A stretch of DNA of 64,000 nucleotides from positions 124,001-188,000 of the forward strand of contig JAQWSE010000012.1 in the NCBI GenBank assembly GCA_029243395.1, read 5' to 3'. Of the stretch, positions 1 through 8,412 are shown piece by piece. The translations under genes and the position numbers were made by a program. Origin of the DNA: Paracoccaceae bacterium. GTDB lineage: Bacteria; Pseudomonadota; Alphaproteobacteria; Rhodobacterales; Rhodobacteraceae. A model generated the notes under the pieces. That model made no database searches. It was not told the DNA's origin and was given only the letters and a program-made list of their open reading frames with translations. Positions within the stretch are counted from its first letter, which is position 1. Each line of letters opens with the position of its first letter.

Positions 1-1
1 A

Positions 2-805
2 GCTCCCACTTTGGAGGATTCTGAAGAAATGGTTCACGTGGCAGGCCAATCAGAAGGGAAAACCCAAGTAGGTTTTAATTATTTAAGTAATCCTATGATA
101 GTTGTTGCTCGAGATCTCATCAAAAGTGGCGAGTTAGGCGAGATTATGAGTTTTCGAGGAATTCATGCTGAAGATTATATGTCTGATCCAGAAAGTTCTT
201 ACACTTGGAGACATGATCCAATTGGTGGTGGGGTTCTAGGAGATCTTGGGAGTCACATTCTGGCTACTGCCGAATTTCTTTTAGGGCCTATCAGTGAAGT
301 TCTAGGTGATTGCGTCACGGTGATTCCCTCCCGGAAAGCAGAAGATGGCGAAAGAAGAGAAATCATAGTTGATGACATTTCCAGAAGTTACTTAAAATTT
401 GCTACGGGTGTTACGGGTAGTATTGAAGCTAGTTGGTTGGCGACTGGACGCAAAATGCAACATGATTTTGAGGTTCATGGAACCCTAGGTTCTATTTCAT
501 ATTCTCAGGAACGTCTCAATGAGCTTCATTTTTTCTCGAGAAAAGATAATTCCGGACTACAAGGGTTCAGAAAAATTGAAGCTAGCCCTGAGCATGAGCC
601 TTATGGAAGGTTTTGCGTTGCTCCAGGCCATCAACTTGGTTTTAATGATTTAAAAGCAATTGAAATAAGCAAATTCATTAAAGCCATAAAAGGAACAGAA
701 CCTGAACCTTTTAATTTTGAGAGCGGGCATAGAATCCAACTATTGGTTGAGGGAATAAGGCAATCATCAATAGAAAATGTTTGGATAAGGATCAACGGTG
801 TTTGA
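2..805 (+). CDS. Gfo/Idh/MocA-family NAD(P)-dependent dehydrogenase, 5'-truncated
   Basis: The reading frame is open to the first base of the window, so the start lies upstream; the TTG at position 11 is not a credible start. About 267 residues remain of a family usually 330-390 long, so roughly the NAD-binding Rossmann half is missing. What is left is the C-terminal substrate-binding half, with the GDLGSH block (conserved catalytic His region) near residue 80 and the typical 'GELGEI..FRG' stretch before it. Members oxidise inositols and other sugars. The next plus-strand genes are iolC and iolB, so an inositol dehydrogenase-like role (iolG or a relative) is inferred, but the substrate cannot be read from this half. 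It ends 2 bases before the end of the convergent aldo/keto reductase gene. Confidence 0.8.
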   Translation, partial: APTLEDSEEMVHVAGQSEGKTQVGFNYLSNPMIVVARDLIKSGELGEIMSFRGIHAEDYMSDPESSYTWRHDPIGGGVLGDLGSHILATAEFLLGPISEVLGDCVTVIPSRKAEDGERREIIVDDISRSYLKFATGVTGSIEASWLATGRKMQHDFEVHGTLGSISYSQERLNELHFFSRKDNSGLQGFRKIEASPEHEPYGRFCVAPGHQLGFNDLKAIEISKFIKAIKGTEPEPFNFESGHRIQLLVEGIRQSSIENVWIRINGV

Positions 806-807
806 GG

Positions 808-1767
808 TCAACCTAGTTTATAAGCTCTACCTGCTTCTGGATCTTCAGTTGAATGTGGAAGAGACAATAGCTTAGACCAAGCTTCTTCAGGTATAGGTGT
901 ATTTGCCCAGTCAAGTGTCTGATTAATACGTTCTTTTTTTGTTATACCGATTATTGTAGATGATATCCTTTTGTCACGCAGGGAAAATTGTAAAGCTGCA
1001 GCCCCTAGCGGAATTTGAAAGTTGTCACAGATTTTTTCTATTTCAACTATGGGAAGTAAATCCTTTTTGGTAACCTCTTGATAAACTAATCTGTTCGAGC
1101 GCTCAGACCCTTTGGCTAATACTCCACCACAAAATGGCGCAGCATTGAATATCTTTATTCCCTTTTCAAAGGCCAAGTCGAAGAGTTTGTCTGCTTGTCG
1201 GTTCAATAATGTATATCTGTTATGGTTAATTAAAACATCAAAAGGCCAGTTAGGAATAATTTTTTCCATAAGTTCAATGTTTCCCATTGCTAAACCGACT
1301 AACTTGACCAAACCTTGATCCTTTAGATTGAACACTGTATCTAAGGCTCCACCGGATTCAGTAACGTCGCTAATGTTGTGGCAATGTTCTGGGTCGTGCA
1401 AATGAAGAATATCAATCTTCTCTGTGCCCAAAGCGGTTATACTCTCATCAAAAGATCTTTTTGTTGCCTCGGCATCTAATATGTCAGTGGACATATCTCG
1501 ATCAATCTTGGTGGCTAATACAAAGTCAGTAGGCTTCCCGCCCACCTTTTTTAAAACATTACCAATCAATTTTTCACTTCTTCCCATACCATAGTTTCTG
1601 GATGTATCCATAAAATTGATAGGGCTCTCGAGAATTGCTTGGATGGTTTTTTCGGCTTGAATAGGATTGACTTCATAGCCATAAGTATCAGGCATATTCC
1701 CTAAAGCAGAAGTGCCAAAACAGATTTTTGATATATTTAGATTACTCCCGATGGTTGCTTTTTCCAT
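808..1767 (-). CDS. Aldo/keto reductase (D-threo-aldose 1-dehydrogenase / L-fucose dehydrogenase type)
   Basis: 319 residues, the usual size for a single-domain aldo/keto reductase TIM barrel. The catalytic tetrad is visible: Asp and Tyr in MDTSRNYGMG (about residues 53-62), Lys in ATKIDRD (about 86) and His in LHLHDPEH (about 123). The N-terminus (ICFGTSALGNM) and the long 'GGALDTVF.LKDQGLVK' stretch resemble the aldose/pyridoxal dehydrogenase subgroup that works with NAD on sugar lactol substrates. It is transcribed on its own, divergently from iolC, with about 100 bases between the two starts. A role in inositol or related sugar turnover is inferred from that position only. The ATG at 1767 is the only reasonable start. 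The family call is solid, the substrate is not. Confidence 0.82.
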   Translation of the reverse strand: MEKATIGSNLNISKICFGTSALGNMPDTYGYEVNPIQAEKTIQAILESPINFMDTSRNYGMGRSEKLIGNVLKKVGGKPTDFVLATKIDRDMSTDILDAEATKRSFDESITALGTEKIDILHLHDPEHCHNISDVTESGGALDTVFNLKDQGLVKLVGLAMGNIELMEKIIPNWPFDVLINHNRYTLLNRQADKLFDLAFEKGIKIFNAAPFCGGVLAKGSERSNRLVYQEVTKKDLLPIVEIEKICDNFQIPLGAAALQFSLRDKRISSTIIGITKKERINQTLDWANTPIPEEAWSKLLSLPHSTEDPEAGRAYKLG

Positions 1768-1864
1768 AAAATGCCCAATCCAATAAACAGTTGCTTTTGA
1801 CTGAGTGATTATTTAACTAAATATCATAATCATACAATCAATTTTATATCACCTTAATTTAGCT

Positions 1865-3787
1865 ATGGAAAAAACAGAAAGATTGGAATTGATCACGATT
1901 GGTCGTAGCTCAGTCGATCTGTATGGAACTCAAGTGGGTGGTCGGCTTGAAGATATGAGGAGTTTTGAAAAATATATTGGTGGTTCTCCAACTAATATAG
2001 CCGTAGGTGCTTCTAGGCTTGGATTGCAGTCAGCTGTCATTACTAGAGTTGGTAAAGAACACATGGGACGATTCATTAAAGAACAACTGCAAAAAGAGGG
2101 TGTGAATACACGAGGGGTTGTTACTGATTCTGAAAGACTTACCGCACTCGTTATTCTAGGAATTAGAGATCAGAATACTTTTCCGTTAATATTTTACCGT
2201 GAAGATTGTGCCGATATGGCTTTGTCTGAAGCTGATATTTGTGAAGAGTTTATTTCAGGCGCAAACTGTGTGTGTGTGACAGGAACTCATTTGTCGAATC
2301 CCAGGGTTGAAAAAGCCACGCTGAAAGCAATTCATATAGGTAGAAGTCTCGGTAAAAAGACGGTTTTGGATATTGATTACAGACCTAATCTTTGGGGGTT
2401 ATCTGGACATGATGATGGTGAAAACCGCTATATGAAGTCTGAAATGGTGACAAAAAATTTACAAGAAACCTTAATGCTATTTGATTTGATTGTGGGTACA
2501 GAGGAAGAATTTCATATTGCTGGAGGTAGCACGAATACTATTGAGGCGCTCCAAAATGTTAGAGCTAAGACTGCTGCCGTCTTAGTTTGCAAGAGAGGTT
2601 CTCACGGAGCAAGTCTTTTTGAAAATGATATAAAAGGTGATCTTGACCAAGGGATACAAGGGAGAAAATTCTCCATCGAAGTCTTCAACGTTTTAGGTGC
2701 AGGAGATGGTTTTATGGCAGGTCTACTAAGAGGATGGCTAAGGAACGAAATATGGTCAACCTGTTTAGATTATGCGAATGCGTGCGGAGCTATTGCGGTC
2801 AGTAGGCATGGATGTGCCCCTTCATATCCTAGTTGGAAAGAACTTTCGTTTTTTCTTGAAAATGGTGTTCAAAATCGAGCGCTGCGTAAAGACAAAGAAT
2901 TAGAAAACATACACTGGTCAACAACGCGTACAGGAAATCTTGAAAAAAACTTAGTTTTTGCTTTTGATCATAGAGCTCAAGTAAAAGAACTAGCAAAATC
3001 TAAAGGTAAGAATGAGAAACATATCGGTAGATTTAAAGAATTATGTCTTAGTGCTGCAATCAGTGTTGCTAAGAAGTGTGAAGGTTTTGGTATTATCTGT
3101 GATGATCGGTTAGGTAGGGAGGCTTTACATCAAGCATCTGATCACAACTTATGGATAGCCAGACCTGTCGAGGTGCCAAAATCTTGGCCACTAAAACTCG
3201 AAGATGATGTGGGTGAAGATTGCAGTGGTCTCATTGCATGGCCAAAAAATCATACAGTTAAGGTTTTATGCTATTATAACCCCAAAGACCCTACCGAAAT
3301 TAAAGTAGAGCAGGAGAGGAAACTTTTGACACTTTTTAATACTGCAAGACGGAATCAATTGGAATTTATGTTGGAAATCGTTGTCTCTCTCAATCATCGA
3401 CATCAAACCGAAGATATTGTCAGTATAGTAGATCGGATCTATAGTCTGGGTATAAGGCCTGATTGGTGGAAGCTTGAACCACTTACTACTGTTGATGGTT
3501 GGCAGGAATTGGAACGACTAATCAATTCATGGGATAGTTTATGTAGGGGTGTTCTTCTTCTTGGTCTTGATCAACCAATTGATGTACTAGATAAGTCTTT
3601 CGAATTGGCTGCAAAATCAACTGTAGTAAAAGGATTCGCCGTTGGTAGAACTATATTTGGTGAAATTGCAAAGGACTGGTTCTCTGACAGATTAACTGAT
3701 GCAGAAAGTGTAAGGTTAATGGGTGAAAATTTTCAACTATTGTGTGATAAATGGAATTTTGTTTCACAGAACAGATCTCAAGCATAA
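1865..3787 (+). CDS. iolC: Bifunctional 5-dehydro-2-deoxygluconokinase / DUF2090 aldolase-like protein
   Basis: 640 residues with two domains. Residues about 8-330 are a PfkB-family sugar kinase: GGSPTNIAVGASRLG near residue 38 for substrate binding and NVLGAGDGFMAG near residue 280, whose GAGD holds the catalytic Asp. Residues about 345-635 are a DUF2090 domain, beginning LVFAFDHRAQ, with an aldolase-like barrel. The kinase phosphorylates 5-dehydro-2-deoxy-gluconate in myo-inositol breakdown; the fused domain is usually annotated as the following 5-dehydro-2-deoxyphosphogluconate aldolase, which in Bacillus is the separate IolJ. This fusion is common in proteobacteria. iolB follows after 18 bases, consistent with one operon. 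No strong Shine-Dalgarno precedes the ATG at 1865, but no better start exists. Confidence 0.93.
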   Translation: MEKTERLELITIGRSSVDLYGTQVGGRLEDMRSFEKYIGGSPTNIAVGASRLGLQSAVITRVGKEHMGRFIKEQLQKEGVNTRGVVTDSERLTALVILGIRDQNTFPLIFYREDCADMALSEADICEEFISGANCVCVTGTHLSNPRVEKATLKAIHIGRSLGKKTVLDIDYRPNLWGLSGHDDGENRYMKSEMVTKNLQETLMLFDLIVGTEEEFHIAGGSTNTIEALQNVRAKTAAVLVCKRGSHGASLFENDIKGDLDQGIQGRKFSIEVFNVLGAGDGFMAGLLRGWLRNEIWSTCLDYANACGAIAVSRHGCAPSYPSWKELSFFLENGVQNRALRKDKELENIHWSTTRTGNLEKNLVFAFDHRAQVKELAKSKGKNEKHIGRFKELCLSAAISVAKKCEGFGIICDDRLGREALHQASDHNLWIARPVEVPKSWPLKLEDDVGEDCSGLIAWPKNHTVKVLCYYNPKDPTEIKVEQERKLLTLFNTARRNQLEFMLEIVVSLNHRHQTEDIVSIVDRIYSLGIRPDWWKLEPLTTVDGWQELERLINSWDSLCRGVLLLGLDQPIDVLDKSFELAAKSTVVKGFAVGRTIFGEIAKDWFSDRLTDAESVRLMGENFQLLCDKWNFVSQNRSQA

Positions 3788-3805
3788 ATATTAGGGATAG
3801 AAACT

Positions 3806-4615
3806 ATGGAAAATCTATTAATAAAACCTCTTAAAGAGGAAGGAAAAGTATTTGACATTTCCCCTGAATCAGCAGGTTGGAAATATGTGGGTTTCAAGCT
3901 TTATAAATTAAAAGAAGGAGAAACAGTTTGTGAAAACACTGCTAATGAGGAGGCAATTTTAGTCTTTCTTGAAGGGTATGGTACAACAAACATCCAGGGA
4001 AAGGATATGGGTCGATTGGGGAGTAGGACCTCTGTCTTTGAAAAAAAACCACCATCAGGAATTTATGTACCCTTTCAGTCTGCATGGGAAGTTAGAGCGA
4101 AAACAGAAATGACTCTGGCCATTTGTACTGCACCTGGTGAAAGCGGCTTCAAGCCAAAAAGAATTGAGTCTGAAGAGATCCAGTTACTAGAACGAGGTAA
4201 GGGGGCAAATAAGAGATTTATTTATAATATAGCTATGGAAGATAATCCAATCGCAAGTAGCCTTTTAGTAACGGAAGTATTTACACCTCAGGGTAATTGG
4301 TCGTCATATCCGCCCCATAGACATGATGAGAATGATTATCCCAATATTACTTATCTAGAAGAAACTTACTATCATCGGTTAAATCCAAATAATGGGTTTG
4401 GTTTTCAGAGGATTTTTTCGGAAGATAACTCATTGGATTCCACAATAAGCTTTTCCGACGGTGATGTTGTTCTTGTTCCTAGAGGTCATCATCCTTGTGG
4501 CGTTCCATATGGTTACGAGTTATATTATTTAAACGTAATGGCAGGTCCAATAAGAAAATGGAGGTTTAAAAACCATCCTGACTTTGACTGGCTATACCAG
4601 AGGGATAGTAATTGA
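3806..4615 (+). CDS. iolB: 5-deoxy-glucuronate isomerase
   Basis: 269 residues, full length for IolB, a two-domain cupin that isomerises 5-deoxy-glucuronate to 5-dehydro-2-deoxy-gluconate, the substrate of IolC. The metal-binding motif is visible as PPHRHDEND (His171 and His173), followed by the Glu of YLEETYYHR and a distal His in VPRGHHP near residue 225. The N-terminal 'GWKYVGFKLYKLKEGE' is typical of the family. The gene follows iolC by 18 bases with the sequence TAGGGATAGAAACT in front of the ATG, a weak but usable ribosome site. Genes for IolD and IolE are not in the window, so the rest of the pathway must lie upstream or elsewhere. Confidence 0.95.
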   Translation: MENLLIKPLKEEGKVFDISPESAGWKYVGFKLYKLKEGETVCENTANEEAILVFLEGYGTTNIQGKDMGRLGSRTSVFEKKPPSGIYVPFQSAWEVRAKTEMTLAICTAPGESGFKPKRIESEEIQLLERGKGANKRFIYNIAMEDNPIASSLLVTEVFTPQGNWSSYPPHRHDENDYPNITYLEETYYHRLNPNNGFGFQRIFSEDNSLDSTISFSDGDVVLVPRGHHPCGVPYGYELYYLNVMAGPIRKWRFKNHPDFDWLYQRDSN

Positions 4616-4768
4616 ATTCTGCATACAGTAATTTATTAAATAGTAAGTCAGGTACGGTGCTTTACAGAATAGTTTTAGGTTGTAAATCTATTTGAGATAA
4701 TAGATTGATACTTGTTACGCAAAGCCGCCAATAATAATAAATCAGGAATCGAGAGTGAGGAGAAAAAA

Positions 4769-5926
4769 TTGACAGTAGTACCCATTCAATCGGAAGATTT
4801 GACCAGTGCAGAAGTATCGTGGTTTGCTCCGTTATGCTCAGACGATTTTCGATACCTTGGTGTACCAGAATCAGGTCTCCGGTCAAACTGGAAAAATACT
4901 AGCAAGATATTACAAACGGCAGATGAAATGGGATTTCGAAATATTCTTTGTCCTTCTTCTTATCAGGTAGGGCAAGATACTCTTTCCTTTGTCGCCAGTA
5001 GTGCACTACTTACCAAGAACATCAATATGCTTGCGGCTGTGCGATGCGGGGAGTTACATCCAATAATGCTAGCAAGAACTATAGCAACGTTAGATCACCT
5101 TATGGAAGGGCGATTAACCATCAATATTATTTCGTCCGATTTTCCAGGTGAAAAAGCAGAAAGTAGTGTGAGATATCAGAGGTCAAGAGAGGTAGTCCAA
5201 ATTTTAAAACAAGCTTGGACCCAGCAGGAAATATCTTTTTCAGGTCAGCACTATGACTTTAGTGGCTTAAGTACTGCTCCTGTAAAGCCTTATCAGCAAA
5301 ACGGTGGGCCACTTTTGTATTTCGGAGGGTATTCGCCTTCAGCTTTAGAATTATGTGGAGAGCATTGTGACGTTTATCTTATGTGGCCAGAAAAAAAAGA
5401 AGATCTTGCAGAAAGAATGAAAGCAGTAAATTTAGTGGCTCAGAAGTATAATAGAGTTATTGATTATGGTTTGAGGATTCACGTCATAGTAAGAGATACT
5501 GAAACAGAAGCTAGAGAATATGCTAAAGATTTAGTCAGTCGATTAGATGATGAAGTGGGGAAAACCATTAGAGAGAGAGCCTTAGATGCCACTTCCCTAG
5601 GGGTAAATCTTCAGGCAGAAAATAGAGAAAAGTCGGATCAAGATGGCTATGTTGAACCTCATTTGTGGACGGGCATAGGACGAGCTAGGTCAGGGTGTGG
5701 AGCCGCTTTAGTAGGGTCAGTCGACCAGGTGCTCAATGAAATTGAGGAATACAAGAAAATGGGTATCCGATCATTCATTTTTTCAGGATATCCTCATTTG
5801 GAAGAGTGCATTTCTTTTGGTAAAAAGGTCTTGCCTAAACTAGATACTTGCTCATTGCCCAAAATTTATGATCGTGTTCCACATGAGATACCAAACACGC
5901 CACTCGGGGTAGGGGAAAGAATATGA
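4769..5926 (+). CDS. SsuD-type FMNH2-dependent monooxygenase (LLM class)
   Basis: I place the start at the TTG at 4769 because GAGGAG (4757-4762) sits 6 bases before it; the frame is open further up to a TTG at 4712, which has no ribosome site. That gives 385 residues, the normal length for alkanesulfonate monooxygenase SsuD. The family signature is strong: LRIHVIVRDT and LWTGIGRARSG in the C-terminal half, LYFGGYSPSA in the middle, and SGYPHLEE near the end. SsuD-type enzymes take reduced FMN from a separate reductase and release sulfite plus an aldehyde from an alkylsulfonate. The stop overlaps the start of the next gene by ATGA, so the two products probably act together. Sulfoquinovose monooxygenase belongs to the same family and is an alternative. 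No flavin reductase gene adjoins. Confidence 0.85.
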   Translation: MTVVPIQSEDLTSAEVSWFAPLCSDDFRYLGVPESGLRSNWKNTSKILQTADEMGFRNILCPSSYQVGQDTLSFVASSALLTKNINMLAAVRCGELHPIMLARTIATLDHLMEGRLTINIISSDFPGEKAESSVRYQRSREVVQILKQAWTQQEISFSGQHYDFSGLSTAPVKPYQQNGGPLLYFGGYSPSALELCGEHCDVYLMWPEKKEDLAERMKAVNLVAQKYNRVIDYGLRIHVIVRDTETEAREYAKDLVSRLDDEVGKTIRERALDATSLGVNLQAENREKSDQDGYVEPHLWTGIGRARSGCGAALVGSVDQVLNEIEEYKKMGIRSFIFSGYPHLEECISFGKKVLPKLDTCSLPKIYDRVPHEIPNTPLGVGERI

Positions 5927-6828
5927 TGGATCGAGTTTCACTGAATGAGAACCTTTCAATAAGTCGATTAGTGTATGGCATGTGGAGGCTTTGTGATGAC
6001 AATGACAAATCCTATCAAAGAGTAATTCAAAAGTTAGAAACTTGTCTTGAAAATGATTTAACAACGATAGACCAAGCAGATATTTATGGTGACGGAGGTT
6101 CGGAAGAGTTATTTGGTGAGGCGTTAAGCAAGTCTCATAATCTGAGGAAGAGGCTGGAAATAATTACAAAGTGCAATATTAAGCTCCAGGGAGCCGACTT
6201 TCCAGACAGAAAGGTGAAATCTTATGATACGAGTGCTAAATATATTATAGGAACTGTTGAAAGTTCACTATTAAAAATGAAGACGGATTATATCGATTTG
6301 CTTTTGCTGCATCGACCTGATCCACTGATGGATCATAATGAAACTGGATTCACTTTAGATAAGCTCGTTGACTCCGGGAAAGTCAGGGCAGTGGGAGCTT
6401 CCAACTTTAAACCTTGGGATTGGAACTTACTTCAATCGGCCATGAAGCATCGATTAGCCACAAACCAGATAGAAATCAGTGTTGTGTGCACGGACGCATT
6501 TACAAATGGAGACTTGGCCTTTCATCAAAAGCAAGGAAACCCTGTGATGGCATGGTCTCCCCTTGGAGGAGGAAGTCTTTTTAATCAAAATGACCCAAAA
6601 TCTAAAAGACTATTGATAACGATCTCTGACATAGCAGAAACCTTAGGGGTGGACATGTCTGTGGTGGCTTTGTCTTGGCTTGTTCTGCATCCAGCCAGGA
6701 TAGTACCCGTAATAGGTACAAATAATCCTGAGAGAATCATCGAGGCTTGTAAATCAATTGATTTGAAGCTTAATCGAGAATTATGGTTTGAGATCTACTC
6801 TGCCGCCATTGGCAAAGAGGTGCCTTAG
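5923..6828 (+). CDS. YdhF-type aldo/keto reductase coupled to the monooxygenase
   Basis: 301 residues, start overlapping the monooxygenase stop by 4 bases (translational coupling). It closely resembles the YdhF subgroup: SRLVYGMWRL near the N-terminus, IDQADIYGDGGSE with the catalytic Asp and Tyr (about residues 48-60), TKCNI with the Lys (about 84), and LLLLHRPDPLMD with the catalytic His (about 128). GASNF and 'ATNQIEISV' are further family blocks. It should reduce or oxidise a carbonyl with NAD(P)H. Given the coupling, the natural guess is that it reduces the aldehyde released by desulfonation, as SmoB does for 6-dehydroglucose in the sulfoquinovose monooxygenase pathway. That is inference from gene order. 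Confidence 0.85.
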   Translation: MMDRVSLNENLSISRLVYGMWRLCDDNDKSYQRVIQKLETCLENDLTTIDQADIYGDGGSEELFGEALSKSHNLRKRLEIITKCNIKLQGADFPDRKVKSYDTSAKYIIGTVESSLLKMKTDYIDLLLLHRPDPLMDHNETGFTLDKLVDSGKVRAVGASNFKPWDWNLLQSAMKHRLATNQIEISVVCTDAFTNGDLAFHQKQGNPVMAWSPLGGGSLFNQNDPKSKRLLITISDIAETLGVDMSVVALSWLVLHPARIVPVIGTNNPERIIEACKSIDLKLNRELWFEIYSAAIGKEVP

Positions 6829-6839
6829 ATTATGTCACC

Positions 6840-7466
6840 ATGATAAAGCTTTTTTTAGAGAATTTTGTATTGTTGTTTATAGCTATAGATCCCCTTTCTT
6901 TACTACCTATTTTTGCTTCTTTTGCTCACGGATTAAATAGAAAGGATCTTATGACTCTTTGCCTGAGAACAGGTTTAACAGCCTTTATGATATTGTTGAT
7001 ATTTTGGGTGTTTGGAAGCCAAATTCTTAATCTAATGGGAATAAGTATAAATTCCTTTAAAATAGCTGGTGGAATGTTCCTACTTTTTATTGCATACGAG
7101 ATGCTATTTGAGAAGAGACAGCAAAGGAGAAAGGAAACAGCAGAAAAGGCAATGGATGATGAAGCTCTGACTTCTCTTGCTACATTCCCTCTTGCTATCC
7201 CTTTGATTGCAGGACCTGGAGCGATTACAATAGCAATGCTTCTATCTGAGAAATCAACCCAATCTATTAGTTTCCAATTAATTGGATTCAGTCCAGTATT
7301 TATTATAATTCTTTTAACTGTTTTATCTATTTGGATTTCGGGAAGAATAACAGAAAAACTACCTAGTTCAGTACTGGGGGTTCTTCAAAGAGTTTTTGGC
7401 TTATTGCTTGGTGCTTTGGCAATAGAATTTATTATCCAAGGATTAAGGCAGACTTTTAGCATTTAA
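6840..7466 (+). CDS. MarC-family integral membrane protein
   Basis: 208 residues, matching the MarC/UPF0056 family of six-helix membrane proteins of unclear transport function. Visible hallmarks are the N-terminal 'LFIAIDPLSLLPIF', a central cytoplasmic Lys/Arg/Glu-rich loop (about residues 90-110), and PLAIPLIAGPGAITIA (about 118-133), the most conserved block of the family. The gene begins 12 bases after the aldo/keto reductase stop on the same strand and may be read through from it, but no functional link is evident. It ends about 50 bases before the convergent end of the folate operon. Confidence 0.88.
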   Translation: MIKLFLENFVLLFIAIDPLSLLPIFASFAHGLNRKDLMTLCLRTGLTAFMILLIFWVFGSQILNLMGISINSFKIAGGMFLLFIAYEMLFEKRQQRRKETAEKAMDDEALTSLATFPLAIPLIAGPGAITIAMLLSEKSTQSISFQLIGFSPVFIIILLTVLSIWISGRITEKLPSSVLGVLQRVFGLLLGALAIEFIIQGLRQTFSI

Positions 7467-7515
7467 TCTTTCTTTGGGAAAGTTCAGGACACCCGATAGG
7501 ACTCTCTTGAGAAAA

Positions 7516-8412
7516 TTAACTAGTTAACCACCCAGCCTTTAGCTGTTTTTGATGGGCACTAATGGCATTTCTCATGAGCATTGCTACCGTCACTGGTCCA
7601 ACCCCACCTGGTACGGGAGTTATCCATCCTGCAACTTCTTTGACGGCAGATGTATCGCAATCTCCTACTATTTTTGTTTTCCCATCTGCATCAAGTACTT
7701 GATTAATCCCTATATCAATAACCGCTGCACCAGGTTTTATCATTTCTGGGCCCAAAAAATTTGGCTTTCCTACTGCCACGACTACCGCATCGGCTCTGCG
7801 TGAATGCATAGCTACGGATCTTGTCATATGATGACATACTGTTACCGTTGCTCCTTCTGCCATCATTAGAAATGCAGCTGGTTTACCCACAATTTCGGAA
7901 TGACCAATCATAACCACCTCTAGACCCTTCATGGTCAGGCCAGTCTCTTTCAAGAGTTCTACTGAAGCCGCCGCAGTGCAAGGAGCCATTGCTATATCAG
8001 AATAGACTATATTTCCAATAGATGCGGGGTTCATTCCTTCAATATCTTTAAGGGGATGGATGGCTGATTGGAGGGTGCGGATATTAATATGCTTTGGGAT
8101 AGGCCTTTGTATGATTACTCCTAAAACTTCTTGATCATCATTTAAGCTTTGTAAATTTCTTTTTACTTCTTCTTGCGATGCAGTTGCGTTCCAATTACAA
8201 ATTTCAAATCTTATTCCTACTTCTTCGGCAGCCTTCTTTTGGTTTCGAATATAGACGTCCACTTCTGGTGTGTCGCCTATAGTTACAGATACCAATTTTC
8301 CAATCATTGCATTATTTGTATGTTCCCTGACATATTCGCTAACATGATTAAGGATTCTTTCCTTAACCTTTCTTCCATCTATGAACTTATTTTCTAATAA
8401 GGGTTTGAGCAT
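7516..8412 (-). CDS. FolD paralogue with Gln at the cyclohydrolase Lys position
   Basis: 298 residues, a full-length methylenetetrahydrofolate dehydrogenase/cyclohydrolase fold. The NADP-binding and C-terminal blocks are intact ([45 protein letters not shown]). The catalytic region aligns without gaps to E. coli FolD, but YxxxK reads YIRNQ: Tyr54 is kept and the catalytic Lys is Gln58 (codon CAA, plus-strand 8239-8241). The QLPLP motif is QRPIP and DKDVDG is LKDIEG, so one pterin-site Asp is Glu. In the human enzyme a Lys56Gln change is known to abolish cyclohydrolase activity while dehydrogenase activity remains, so I predict a dehydrogenase-only enzyme. It abuts the canonical folD upstream (shared base 8412) and ends the sox-fhs-folD operon. 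Confidence 0.85.
   Translation of the reverse strand: MLKPLLENKFIDGRKVKERILNHVSEYVREHTNNAMIGKLVSVTIGDTPEVDVYIRNQKKAAEEVGIRFEICNWNATASQEEVKRNLQSLNDDQEVLGVIIQRPIPKHINIRTLQSAIHPLKDIEGMNPASIGNIVYSDIAMAPCTAAASVELLKETGLTMKGLEVVMIGHSEIVGKPAAFLMMAEGATVTVCHHMTRSVAMHSRRADAVVVAVGKPNFLGPEMIKPGAAVIDIGINQVLDADGKTKIVGDCDTSAVKEVAGWITPVPGGVGPVTVAMLMRNAISAHQKQLKAGWLTS

Noticed and set aside
4712-4768. Longer N-terminus (TTG start) for the SsuD-type gene
   Set aside because: Adds 19 residues with no family similarity and places GAGGAG inside the gene; the TTG at 4769 fits the ribosome site and the SsuD length.
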